Of a stretch of 64,000 nucleotides of DNA, positions 1-8,928 are shown piece by piece; the first letter of the stretch is position 1, and every line of letters begins with the position of its first letter. Both the position numbers and the translations under genes were made by a program. The stretch covers positions 119,364 to 183,363 of the forward strand of contig JAFGCO010000007.1 of the NCBI GenBank assembly GCA_016932575.1. Reading direction: 5' to 3'. Origin of the DNA: a bacterium (GTDB lineage Bacteria > Zhuqueibacterota > QNDG01 > JAFGCO01). Below the pieces are notes generated by a model that had not been told where the DNA came from, ran no database searches, and saw only the letters and a list, made by a program, of their open reading frames with translations.

Positions 1-1373
1 GCTTCTGTGATTTCTGCCCCTTTCAGGCGATTCAGCAAATTCTCATATAAATTTTCATTGGCCCGCCGGTCCCGATTTAATCGAATGAACCGTAATTCAT
101 CCTCCGGTAACTTTACCAGTTTCTTCTGCAACTCATCCATTCTTTCATCCATCATTTTTAATTTTTCATCCAACTCTTCAAGTTTATCTGAAGCCAGCTG
201 ATGGATTTTTTCTTCAGCAAGAATAATTCTATCACTTAAATCCTCAACTTCGGGATTTCTTTCCGGTAATCCCTCACTCAATAAAAGATTTTTGCGATTC
301 AACAAATTGTTTAATCCGTCCTTGGTAATATTCATCTCCGATTCATTTCTAAACACAGAATGATTCGCAATCTCTCGATAAATGAAATTGAGCGGAACTG
401 TCTGATCGAAATTGGTATTTGAAGGATCCAGTTTATTCAATAACGATGTCAGCTCTTTTTTCTGGAAATTTATATCATGAATTTGTGTCTGAAGTGCGTT
501 AACACGATTCACTGTTTCTTCTGTTTCCTGATCAAGCCCCTGTAAATAAGAACTGCGGAAAGATTTCAATTCATAGTCTGACTGATCCAGGGCCTGCTTA
601 ACCAGTGTTAGCTGTTCTTCAAGATATTGCCGATTAAATCGTGTCGCATCCCGACGAAGATCTTCACTTTTCTGAACGAAAAGTTCGGCGAGCATATTCA
701 CCGTCCTTGCAGCAATCTTTGGATTACCATCCTGCAATACAATTTTCATCAAGCTTCCATCCGGTAGCGGACGGATCTTCTCACGGCCAATTAAATTTCG
801 CACCGTTCCCTGAAAATCTTTAACCTGAAAGTGTACTCCATCTTGTTTCTTGATAATATCCGGATTCAACTTAAAATAAAGACCATTTATGGAAACCGTA
901 TCCTTAATACAATCCTGAACAGTACGAACACCAATCCGGTCCGTATTATAATAAATGTGACAGCTGCCTGATTCCATAAAACGTAATTGGTATTCCCCGT
1001 TTGCCGGATTTCGATTGGTGGCAAAATAAGAAAAAACATCTTCACGCAATAATGCCTGTTTGTTGGATCCTTGTTTGATCGTAAGTGTCAAGCCCAACTT
1101 TGCAACGGCTTCTTCAGCAAATGACCGGCTTCTAAGTTTGGCAATTCTATTTTGAATCAGATGATCTGGAATTACACCCTGAATATTGTCAAAACTAATC
1201 CATGCTTCTGACTCATATAAGGGTTTCTGACTTTTTACCTTAACATAACTTATGATGAAACCGACAACAAAGAATACGGCCACCAACCACCATCGTTTAA
1301 GCAGTCCGCGAATGTAACGCATAAAATCGATGGATGCGGTCTCCTCCATCGGTTCTTCAAAAAATTCATCCAT
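1..1373 (-). CDS. Wzz/GumC-type polysaccharide chain-length / export protein (3' end outside window)
   Basis: The frame opens at an ATG at 1373 and stays open to the left edge, so about 457 residues are visible and the C-terminus is missing. An N-terminal cytoplasmic stretch of about 27 residues is followed by a transmembrane helix at about residues 28-45 (WWLVAVFFVVGFIISYV). A periplasmic part then carries Wzz-like beta/alpha elements and, from about residue 250, long charged coiled-coil helices ending in the 'ELRFIRLNRDRRANENLYENLL' type region seen in GumC/EpsB co-polymerases (PELRF-like, shown here in part). In this family such proteins set the length of exopolysaccharide or capsule chains and bridge to the outer-membrane exporter. 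It lies 57 nt downstream of the Wza-like gene and is probably co-transcribed. The second membrane helix, and any tyrosine-kinase domain, would be beyond the edge. Confidence 0.85.
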   Translation of the reverse strand, partial: MDEFFEEPMEETASIDFMRYIRGLLKRWWLVAVFFVVGFIISYVKVKSQKPLYESEAWISFDNIQGVIPDHLIQNRIAKLRSRSFAEEAVAKLGLTLTIKQGSNKQALLREDVFSYFATNRNPANGEYQLRFMESGSCHIYYNTDRIGVRTVQDCIKDTVSINGLYFKLNPDIIKKQDGVHFQVKDFQGTVRNLIGREKIRPLPDGSLMKIVLQDGNPKIAARTVNMLAELFVQKSEDLRRDATRFNRQYLEEQLTLVKQALDQSDYELKSFRSSYLQGLDQETEETVNRVNALQTQIHDINFQKKELTSLLNKLDPSNTNFDQTVPLNFIYREIANHSVFRNESEMNITKDGLNNLLNRKNLLLSEGLPERNPEVEDLSDRIILAEEKIHQLASDKLEELDEKLKMMDERMDELQKKLVKLPEDELRFIRLNRDRRANENLYENLLNRLKGAEITE

Positions 1374-1430
1374 ATGACTTAGATGCTCCTTTAAAAATTC
1401 GATTAACAGGAAACTGAACAACAATTGATA

Positions 1431-2126
1431 TTACCAGGAACCTCTTCGCAGCCTTAAATAAAGCAATACAATAGATGCCACCAGGTTTACAATACCAATA
1501 ATTACGTTCAAGTTCAGGCCTGAACGCCGAGGTGCAATAATTTGATCCCCTGTTTCTATGCCCACTTCTTCCAAAGAATATCCCTTTTCAAAACTCCGCA
1601 GTAATTCATCAATGACAACCTGACCGCCTCGTTCAACCCATATTTTCCGAAGATCACAATCGGCTCTCGGACCTCCTGCAGCCGCAACCAAATCCCATAG
1701 AGAATGGGACGGATCGACACGATATGAACCAGGCCGGTTAAATGCACCCTGCATGGTAACCCGAATCAGGGGCCGAATCATAACATACGGATTTCTTAAA
1801 TAAGCTTTGAGCTTTTCTTCCAAGAGCTTCTGCAATTCATGAACTGTCAAGCCTTTAACCATGATTTGTCCTATCAGAGGGATAATAATAGATCCGTCCT
1901 GATGGATAGGATAATCTGCCGATAGATTCGGATTCTTTTGGTCATCTTCATATAATTCCCAAACATGAATACGTATCGCATCCCCTGGCTGAAAAACCGT
2001 CAATGAACCGGCTGTTTTGGTCCATTGATATGTTTTCTTCTTCTGGGCAATGGCAGTAAAAGACATGAAAACCAATAACAAAGCAACCAATTGTTTAAAC
2101 TTAAAATAGCTCGTTTTTCTAAACAC
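1431..2126 (-). CDS. Wza-type polysaccharide export protein (Poly_export + SLBB)
   Basis: 231 residues. A signal peptide (hydrophobic core LVALLLVFMSFTAIA, likely cut before QKKK) precedes a Poly_export domain (about residues 40-115, 'FQPGDAIRIHVWE' and 'GSIIIPLIGQI'). One SLBB beta-grasp domain follows ('MQGAFNRPGSYRVDPSHSL' to 'GDQIIAPRR'). The C-terminus is a hydrophobic helix followed by basic residues (LNLNVIIGIVNLVASIVLLYLRLRRG). Family members form the outer-membrane channel for capsule or exopolysaccharide. Unlike E. coli Wza there is no lipobox cysteine at the cleavage site, so anchoring may rely on the C-terminal helix; that is inference. It pairs with the chain-length regulator immediately downstream. 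Confidence 0.88.
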   Translation of the reverse strand: MFRKTSYFKFKQLVALLLVFMSFTAIAQKKKTYQWTKTAGSLTVFQPGDAIRIHVWELYEDDQKNPNLSADYPIHQDGSIIIPLIGQIMVKGLTVHELQKLLEEKLKAYLRNPYVMIRPLIRVTMQGAFNRPGSYRVDPSHSLWDLVAAAGGPRADCDLRKIWVERGGQVVIDELLRSFEKGYSLEEVGIETGDQIIAPRRSGLNLNVIIGIVNLVASIVLLYLRLRRGSW

Positions 2127-2210
2127 ATCAAATCCTTTCTGCCAATCGACTGAACATCCTCAGTAAATCTTAGAGTTTATTAAAAATGCAAATGTCATAC
2201 CAGCCGATAG

Positions 2211-2237
2211 AAAAAAAGCATCCGTAGAGCGGATGCT
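2211..2237 (-). terminator. Rho-independent terminator after the glgA-STAS pair
   Basis: On the minus strand an 8-bp perfect stem (AGCATCCG / CGGATGCT) with a 5-nt loop is followed directly by seven T residues. It lies 36 nt past the stop codon of the STAS gene, which is the expected place for its transcription end, and separates that unit from the polysaccharide export genes. Confidence 0.85.
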
Positions 2238-2272
2238 GCTCGTCTATAAATATCTTTTTAATACTATTCAAC

Positions 2273-2956
2273 TTAACGAGACCGATAATAGCGATAACGT
2301 TTTTCCTTCGTCTCCAGACTGAGGCTTTTAAGCACAGAATGTAATTTGAACCACCCGATATTCACTTGACCGTATTGATCCGAAGTTAATACTTTTTTAA
2401 TTTCGAAAAGACTTAAAAACGGATTTTCGAGAACGATCCGTTTGATTTTTTCAACAAGCGGAAAATCGCTCACCGACATCTGTTCATTTGAAAAAGCAAC
2501 AGCCACGCCGGGCACTGTCTCTGTAATGGCACTGGAACTCAAACTGCTTTTTTTTGTATTTGCAGGTTTGGATTCAGATTGTACAATATCCAGCCCCCTT
2601 AGCAAATCAAACTCATTAATCGCTTCTTCTACAGAATCGTAATAATTGAGAATCCGATTAAATTCCAGCATTTCAAAAACTTCAAACACTTCAGGATTCA
2701 TATGGACAACTTTTATGTCGCCTCCCTTTTCACGAATCCCCTTAATCTCTCCCATAAAAACACCCCATCCGGCGCTGCTGATATAGCTTACTCCTCCCAG
2801 GTCCGTAATAAACTGTATGTGACCTTCCTCAGTGAGTCCCTGAACAGTCTGGGTGAGCTCCTGGCAAGTCGTTGTATCGACATATCCCGAGATCGCCAGT
2901 AAAATGATATCGAATTTCGCACCAACTTTACGAACGCCAATTTTTATTCCCTGCAT
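2273..2956 (-). CDS. STAS-domain protein with a C-terminal winged-helix-like extension
   Basis: 227 residues. Residues 1 to about 110 are a STAS domain of the anti-sigma-factor-antagonist type: 'ISGYVDTTT' near the start, then 'DLGGVSYISSAGWGVFMGE', where Ser61 aligns with the phosphorylatable serine of SpoIIAA. A poorly conserved linker follows (about 111-160). A basic C-terminal segment (about 165-227, 'LVEKIKRIVLENPFLSLFEIKKVL' continuing to 'KEKRYRYYRSR') looks like a small winged-helix or helical nucleic-acid-binding domain. STAS proteins act in partner-switching with HPK/RsbW-type kinases; neither a kinase nor a PP2C phosphatase is visible nearby. It begins 12 nt after the glgA stop, so the two are probably co-transcribed. 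The STAS call is firm; the C-terminal role is inference. Confidence 0.8.
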   Translation of the reverse strand: MQGIKIGVRKVGAKFDIILLAISGYVDTTTCQELTQTVQGLTEEGHIQFITDLGGVSYISSAGWGVFMGEIKGIREKGGDIKVVHMNPEVFEVFEMLEFNRILNYYDSVEEAINEFDLLRGLDIVQSESKPANTKKSSLSSSAITETVPGVAVAFSNEQMSVSDFPLVEKIKRIVLENPFLSLFEIKKVLTSDQYGQVNIGWFKLHSVLKSLSLETKEKRYRYYRSR

Positions 2957-2968
2957 TTTATTGGCCTG

Positions 2969-4450
2969 CTATGTTTTATCGATACAAAGTTGATATAAGT
3001 TGATATATTCTTCTGCCGATTTTTCCCAGGAAAAATCAACTTTCATGCCGTTTCTGATTACACGTCTCCATATTTTGGCATCCCGGTAATGTGTAAGGCT
3101 TTGTTTTATAGCCTTCAGCAAAGCTTTAGATATCGGTTTTTGAAAGAGATAACCATTGCCCTCAGACGATCCTCCGTTAAACGGTTTAATTGTATCTGCA
3201 AGTCCTCCGGTCTCAAAAACCACGGGGACAGTCCCATATTTAAGCGCATAGAGCTGAGTTAATCCACAGGGCTCGAATAATGACGGCATTAAAAACAAAT
3301 CTGCACCGGCAATAATTCGATGAGCCAATAAATCATCAAATTTTAAATGCACCGATACTTGCTTGGGATATTTTTTCGCCATTTTTATAAAAAATTCATG
3401 AAAACGCTTTTCTCCCAATCCCAGGAGAACGAATGAGACAGGAATCGCCAACATTTCTTCAAAAATATCCTGGAGCAGATGCATTCCCTTCTGTTCAGTC
3501 AGCCTTGAAATGATGGCCACAAGGGGCCTTTCATTGTCTTTTAATCCCAACTCTTCGATTAATGCCTGCTTGCATACAGATTTTCCAGAGAAATTATCGA
3601 TCGAATACTTCTCAGCAATTAATGGATCTGTTTCAGGATTCCATACTTTTGAATCCATCCCATTCAGGACGCCTTTTAAATCATCTGAGCGATTTTTCAG
3701 CACATTCTCCATGCCAAATCCATAATCTTCTGAATGTTTCACTTCATAAGCGTATCGATTGCTTACAGTATTTACCATCGTTGCAGACAATAATCCGGCT
3801 TTCAAAAAACTGCATTGCCCGTTTAAATCCAATTCACTGTCTTCAAAAACAAAATTGTTGGGCAAATTCATTACAGACAGACATTCCCTGTTAAAATTTC
3901 CCTGGAATGCAAAATTATGCACAGTCATTAAAGTATGTACTTTTAAGAAAAATGGATTATCACGATAATGATGCTGTAATAAAAATGGAATCATTCCCGT
4001 TTGCCAATCATTGCAGTGAATGACATCGGGCTGCCACTGTAACTTTTTTAATGTTTCCAACGTGCCCTTGCAAAACAGATAATAACGTTGGGCATTATCA
4101 GAATAATCTTCATTTTTTTTGGGATTGGAATATAGTCCGTCTCTAAAAAAATAAGGCCGATAATCCATAAAATAAACCTGCACTTTCGAATTGGGTAAAA
4201 ATGCAGATTTAACATTGATGGAGACGACTTCACCGGCCATTTCAACCTTGATATCCTGTAAACGAATCACATCGCGAAGCACATATTTTCTTTCATTAAT
4301 TCTTCGGTATTGGGGTGTAATCACTCGAACGTCATGCCCCATATCTTTTAATACTTTTGGCAATGCACCGCCGACATCACCCAACCCTCCGGTTTTAGAA
4401 AAAGGAGCGACCTCAGAAAACACCATTAGAATATTTAATCGATTCTTCAT
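2969..4450 (-). CDS. glgA: Glycogen synthase (ADP-glucose type, GT5)
   Basis: 493 residues, the usual GlgA length. The N-terminal ADP-glucose-binding motif KTGGLGDVGGALP starts at residue 19 (Lys15 in E. coli GlgA). The GT1-like C-terminal half carries 'AIISRLTEQKG' and the nucleotide-sugar site 'PSLFEPCGLTQLYALKYG' with 'FETGGLADT'. The enzyme extends alpha-1,4-glucan chains from ADP-glucose in the cytoplasm. No other glycogen genes are visible in the window; the only close partner is the STAS protein 12 nt downstream. Confidence 0.95.
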   Translation of the reverse strand: MKNRLNILMVFSEVAPFSKTGGLGDVGGALPKVLKDMGHDVRVITPQYRRINERKYVLRDVIRLQDIKVEMAGEVVSINVKSAFLPNSKVQVYFMDYRPYFFRDGLYSNPKKNEDYSDNAQRYYLFCKGTLETLKKLQWQPDVIHCNDWQTGMIPFLLQHHYRDNPFFLKVHTLMTVHNFAFQGNFNRECLSVMNLPNNFVFEDSELDLNGQCSFLKAGLLSATMVNTVSNRYAYEVKHSEDYGFGMENVLKNRSDDLKGVLNGMDSKVWNPETDPLIAEKYSIDNFSGKSVCKQALIEELGLKDNERPLVAIISRLTEQKGMHLLQDIFEEMLAIPVSFVLLGLGEKRFHEFFIKMAKKYPKQVSVHLKFDDLLAHRIIAGADLFLMPSLFEPCGLTQLYALKYGTVPVVFETGGLADTIKPFNGGSSEGNGYLFQKPISKALLKAIKQSLTHYRDAKIWRRVIRNGMKVDFSWEKSAEEYINLYQLCIDKT

Positions 4451-4687
4451 ATTGATTCCTTTCAGTGCATCAGATCACTGGCAAGGCTTTCCTCTATTTC
4501 CACATATACATTTTGAATAATAGAATCAGGAAAGATTAGATGAAAATAAAAAATATATGTATACGCCACAAAATCATGAAAGGACGACAAAATTACCCCT
4601 TACCACAGACTCGCCAAATAATATCCCCCGCACTGCTTTTCATAAAAAATGAATAAAACCTGTGGATTTCAACAAACATCTTTTGTA

Positions 4688-5482
4688 CTATTGTGAAATC
4701 TGGTTTAGAAGCCTTCTTGCCAGGCCAACCGATTCGCTACTTGGATAATTATTGATTAACTTTTGTAACTCTTCTCGGGCTTTGGCCTGATCATTTAACT
4801 TCATATAACATAGGCCCAACTTCAACTGAGCGGCATCGTCTTTATTGGAATTACTGAACGTGAAGACCTTTTCAAAAGACATAATCGCCTTTTGGTAATT
4901 CCCCAATCCATAGTATGACTCTCCGATCCAGTACTGGGCATTATCCGACAGACTGTTATGACTGTCTTGGCTTAACAAGGTTTCAAATTTTGTTATTGCT
5001 GTCCGGTACTGTCTGGATCGATAAGTCTGTAAAGCCTCCTGATATTGTTGACTGAAGGCTGATTGCGGATGCCTGGTTTGCGATTTGGGAGTATCATACT
5101 GCATATCGGCGATTCTATTTTCCTGTTCTTCAATTTTGTTTTGAAGGGTCCTTGTCTGATCGTCCAGCTGATTCTGCCTCGACTCTAATTGCTGGACCTC
5201 TGAATTCAATCCACCGGAGCCTGATTGCTCATCAATGCCCAGCTCTTCAAATTCATCCTGAATGGCAGACTCTTCGGCAATTCCCAGCATCTCCAGCACT
5301 TCATCTTCACCGATGGTGTCACTATCCGAATCACCCAAACCCAATAATTCATCAATATTGGCCATTTCATCAGAAGAAGATGCATCATAATTCTGACCTG
5401 TTGAAGCGCATCCTGCTAAAAAAAACACACCGAGGAGAGCAATAAAAATCATAATCAACGTTCTGTTCGTTATTAAATGCAT
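4688..5482 (-). CDS. CpoB/YbgF-like TPR lipoprotein
   Basis: 264 residues. The lipoprotein signal peptide (LLGVFFLAGCASTG) gives a mature N-terminal Cys. An acidic low-complexity region follows, then a coiled coil (about residues 90-130, 'VQQLESRQNQLDDQTRTLQNKIEEQENRI'; shown in part) and tetratricopeptide repeats from about residue 140 ('YQEALQTYRSRQYRTAITKF', 'YWIGESYYGLGNYQKAIMSF', 'LKLGLCYMKLNDQAKAREEL'). This matches the tol-pal system protein YbgF/CpoB, which links peptidoglycan synthesis to outer-membrane constriction. The Tol-Pal genes themselves are not adjacent, so the specific role is inferred from architecture alone. Confidence 0.82.
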   Translation of the reverse strand: MHLITNRTLIMIFIALLGVFFLAGCASTGQNYDASSSDEMANIDELLGLGDSDSDTIGEDEVLEMLGIAEESAIQDEFEELGIDEQSGSGGLNSEVQQLESRQNQLDDQTRTLQNKIEEQENRIADMQYDTPKSQTRHPQSAFSQQYQEALQTYRSRQYRTAITKFETLLSQDSHNSLSDNAQYWIGESYYGLGNYQKAIMSFEKVFTFSNSNKDDAAQLKLGLCYMKLNDQAKAREELQKLINNYPSSESVGLARRLLNQISQ

Positions 5483-5861
5483 TGCATCCTCCTTTTCCCC
5501 ATTAATACGGGCAATCCGTAACTAAATGTATGGAAATTCAATGTAAAAATCAAGATTTTTGTACCACCTACAAGACGATCGCTTCAATTAAATGGCTTTG
5601 AGCGACAAGCAGAAAAACAGTATTTTCCGGTTGCAAATAGAGTGCCTGAGCAAAGCTCGAAGTTCTCTTTGCGAATTTGAGCCTCGAGCTATGAATAATA
5701 ACCGGTCGTTTATTTATTTTCAACGACCGACAATAGGGCAATGCGTTACAGAAAGTATCAATAAGAAAGGTTTAATTCATGCGAAATGCAATAACTCCAT
5801 TTATCAGACGAGAACATTCCTTCCTCTATTTGGATGCATTTACTGTCTCATCCGGAGGTAA
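5483..5861. other. 379-nt intergenic stretch with one hairpin, no convincing gene
   Basis: The interval between the TPR lipoprotein and the ABC exporter has no frame with family resemblance or a good ribosome binding site. A plus-strand frame at 5592-5861 exists but looks like chance. At 5703-5729 an 8-bp perfect stem (CGGTCGTT / AACGACCG) encloses an 11-nt AT-rich loop. It sits 130 nt past the ABC gene stop and lacks a T-run, so it is not a clean terminator. Confidence 0.5.
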
Positions 5862-7751
5862 TTACGACACTTCCACATTATCCATAAACTGCATTTCATA
5901 GAGCATTTTATAGAGCGGACAGGTTTTCAACAGTTCCCGATGCTTTCCTTGTCCGACCAATCGGCCCTGCTGCATAACAATGATTTTATCAGCGTTAATG
6001 ACAGTGGAAAGACGATGTGCAATAACCACGACAGTACGATTTTTCATTAAATTATCGATGGCGTCCTGCACCAGCCGTTCTGACTCAGTATCCAGAGCAG
6101 ACGTGGCCTCATCCAGAATGAGAATCGGCGGATTTTTTAAAATGGCCCGTGCAATGGATATCCTCTGTTTTTGTCCGCCCGAGAGCTTCACACCCTTCTC
6201 TCCCACCAGACTGTCCAGACCATTTTCCATTCTCTCAATAAATTCCAGGGCATTGGCTACTCTGGCCGCCTCAATAATCTCGTTTTCGCTGGCACGAATA
6301 TCTCCATAAGCAATATTGGCCCGGATAGTATCATTGAAAAGAATAGAATCCTGGGTGACCAAACCCATTTTTTCCCGTAAAGAGGTCAGTGTAAATTTCC
6401 GGATATCTGTGCCGTCGATTCGGATTTCTCCACGGTCCACATCATGAAAACGCAACAGCAAATTTACCAGAGTGGTTTTACCTGAGCCACTGGGGCCCAC
6501 CAGCGCTACCATTTGACCTTTTGGCACACAAAAATCCACATTCCTGAGCACATCCGGATTCTCGCTTGAATATCGAAAAAAGAGATTATGATAACATATC
6601 TCGTTTCGAATTGTCTCAAATTTTTTCGAATCGGGCAATTCATATACTTCGGGAGGGGCATCAATGATGCCAAAAATACGTTCAGCGGCTGCCATCCCTG
6701 TTTGTATTGTATTGTTAATACCGGAAAATTCCTTTAAGGGATGAAATGAGGCAAATAAAAAAACCAGAAAGCGGACAAATTTCTCCGCATTCAATCCCGC
6801 ATTGGCATACACCATATGCCCGCCATACCACAACAATCCGATCAACATAAATGCGGCCAGTGTTTCATTTAGGGGTGAAGTGATAAAATTCAGTTTTTTG
6901 GAACGAAAATGCAGACGAAAATAACGGTTGTTCTCTTTCTGGAACTTCTCTGTTTCTCGGGTTTCCGCAGTAAAGGCTTTAACAATACGGATTGCAGAAA
7001 CGGCTTCCTGAAATGTGGACATGACATTGGATATCTGCTGAAAAACCCGGCGGCTCTTTCGACGTATGCTCTGTCCGATTTTAACGATAATCAATCCGGA
7101 AATCGGAACAACGATAAAAGTAAACAGCGACAATTTCCAGCTGAACACAAACATCAGGGCCACATTGACCATAATCTGGACCGGCGTCAGCAGCATTTTA
7201 CCAAAACTGTCATTTAAAACAGTATTGACAGATTTGACATCGTTGAACACAATGGAAGTCAATTTCCCGGAATGATGCTTTTCAAAATAGGAAATCGGCT
7301 GATATATCAGGGCCTTCTGAAGCCGATCTCGGATATTGACGACCACATTTAATTCAATAAAACTGATCATGACCCGCCGGAAATAAAAAGTCACATTCTT
7401 CATGAAAAAAGAGAGAAAAATAACCAGGCACACCATTTTCAGAGTATCAAAACGGTCTTCCTGAATGATCAATCCCTTAATGGCCCGGTTCAGTTTCTGA
7501 TAGACGTCAAATTTGGATTTAAGATCTGTGATCTGGCCATCAGGAACCGAACGATTTACAGCAGCCGGCTTATCCGGCTTTTCCGCTTGCTGTTCAAGCA
7601 TATCAGGCGTAAAGAGCTCGCGGACAAAATCAACTGAAACCCAGAGAGAAACACTGTTGAAAATCACGTATAAAAATGTCAGCAGTGTTGAAACAATGAT
7701 TAATTTCCAAAAAGGTTTTAAAAATCCCAATATCTTCAGATATAAATTCAT
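5862..7751 (-). CDS. MsbA-like ABC exporter (fused permease and ATPase)
   Basis: 629 residues: a six-helix type I exporter membrane domain (about residues 10-370) with a long loop after the first helix, then a nucleotide-binding domain. Walker A (GPSGSGKTT) lies near residue 413, the Q-loop at 'LVTQDSILFNDTI', the signature LSGGQKQR near 520, Walker B with 'ILILDEATSALD', and the H-loop at 'VIAHRLS'. Members of this family flip lipids, most often lipid A core or other glycolipids, across the inner membrane as homodimers. Neighbours Lgt and the envelope lipoprotein fit an envelope role, but the substrate cannot be read from the sequence. Confidence 0.9.
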   Translation of the reverse strand: MNLYLKILGFLKPFWKLIIVSTLLTFLYVIFNSVSLWVSVDFVRELFTPDMLEQQAEKPDKPAAVNRSVPDGQITDLKSKFDVYQKLNRAIKGLIIQEDRFDTLKMVCLVIFLSFFMKNVTFYFRRVMISFIELNVVVNIRDRLQKALIYQPISYFEKHHSGKLTSIVFNDVKSVNTVLNDSFGKMLLTPVQIMVNVALMFVFSWKLSLFTFIVVPISGLIIVKIGQSIRRKSRRVFQQISNVMSTFQEAVSAIRIVKAFTAETRETEKFQKENNRYFRLHFRSKKLNFITSPLNETLAAFMLIGLLWYGGHMVYANAGLNAEKFVRFLVFLFASFHPLKEFSGINNTIQTGMAAAERIFGIIDAPPEVYELPDSKKFETIRNEICYHNLFFRYSSENPDVLRNVDFCVPKGQMVALVGPSGSGKTTLVNLLLRFHDVDRGEIRIDGTDIRKFTLTSLREKMGLVTQDSILFNDTIRANIAYGDIRASENEIIEAARVANALEFIERMENGLDSLVGEKGVKLSGGQKQRISIARAILKNPPILILDEATSALDTESERLVQDAIDNLMKNRTVVVIAHRLSTVINADKIIVMQQGRLVGQGKHRELLKTCPLYKMLYEMQFMDNVEVS

Positions 7752-7937
7752 GGATCTGCCTTCACAATATTATCCTGTATTTTAGGATGAAATAAAATCA
7801 TGAAAAACCTCCAGTACACAGTCGTTAAATTCTGTTTGTCCTGTATCTGAAAATAAGCATACAAGCGCCCCCTATACCGGAGGGTTTGTTATATTGATGT
7901 CAGGAATTGGAGATTGTCGTTTTATTCATTTTCCAGA

Positions 7938-8759
7938 CTATGCCTCCGCCTTTGTGAAGGTCGGTTTTCTCCTTGACAGGAAAATCAGCATCAGAAATCC
8001 TGTGAGAAACATGCCCAGAGAAATGGCTTGATTTATCGTCCAGGTTTGGCCAAAAGCAGTAAACAGAGAATCATTATAGTATCGAACAAAATCAACTGAA
8101 AACCGCGCAACGCCGTACATCATAAAAAAAACAGCCATAACAAATCCTGAAAATCGACGCTTGCGGTCCAGTAAAAGCAATGTGGCAAAAATGATCCAGC
8201 CATACAAAGAAGAGTACAATTGGGTGGGATGGATAGGTTGTCCTGCGAGTTCGGGGATGGCCGCAGGAATGCTATCCGGAGGAAAGATTACGCCCCAGGG
8301 CAGATCACAGGATTTGCCAAAGCAGCACCCGACCATAAAGCAGCCGATGCGGGTTAATCCAATGCCCAGCCCAAAAGCCGGTGTAACAATATCTCCCAGA
8401 GTCAGAATAGACAATTTTTTAATCCGTGAAAACAAAATGAGACCGATAATGGACAGCAGAACACCTCCCAGCATAGACAATCCTCCGAGTCCGACCGATC
8501 CGTCACTTTGTACGGGATTCAGCGCATCCAGCCAGTGGCCCCTGAATTCTTCCAAATGCGTTACAACATATTGGAACCTGGCACCGATAACAGCACACAA
8601 TACAACAACAATGGCCAGATCCATTATCGATTCTTTATTCACGCCCCGTTTTTCAGCCCGGTACATGGAAAGATATATACCCAGTAAAAATGATAATGAC
8701 AGCAACAAACCATACCAGTGAATCACAAATGGCCCAATTTCAACAATGTTCGGGTGCAT
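7938..8759 (-). CDS. lgt: Prolipoprotein diacylglyceryl transferase
   Basis: 273 residues with about seven membrane helices. Family landmarks are the N-terminal 'IGPFVIHWYGLLLSLSFLLG', the central 'GGLSMLGGVLLS', and the signature region 'GIGLTRIGCFMVGCCFGKSC' with Arg and the GCCxG variant, then 'IHPTQLYSSLYG'. It transfers diacylglycerol from phosphatidylglycerol to the lipobox Cys of pre-lipoproteins, several of which are encoded in this window. The residue corresponding to His103 of the E. coli enzyme is Leu (MLGG instead of FHGG), a substitution to note but not proof of inactivity. Confidence 0.93.
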   Translation of the reverse strand: MHPNIVEIGPFVIHWYGLLLSLSFLLGIYLSMYRAEKRGVNKESIMDLAIVVVLCAVIGARFQYVVTHLEEFRGHWLDALNPVQSDGSVGLGGLSMLGGVLLSIIGLILFSRIKKLSILTLGDIVTPAFGLGIGLTRIGCFMVGCCFGKSCDLPWGVIFPPDSIPAAIPELAGQPIHPTQLYSSLYGWIIFATLLLLDRKRRFSGFVMAVFFMMYGVARFSVDFVRYYNDSLFTAFGQTWTINQAISLGMFLTGFLMLIFLSRRKPTFTKAEA

Positions 8760-8928
8760 AAATCCTCCTGAAAAATCAACCCTTTCGATATCCGTTTTAT
8801 TCTGTTAAAACCGGCAGGGAACCATTGCCGGCCTGTCATCATTGATTGCCTAAATTCCCCGGGCAACAATCAGACGTTTTGATATTGATGGGACAATATA
8901 AGGAAAAAATAGAAACATTAAAAACTTT

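Noticed and set aside
5592..5861. 89-residue plus-strand frame
   Set aside because: No ribosome site, no recognisable domain, and a hairpin lies inside it; it ends where the opposite-strand ABC gene ends.
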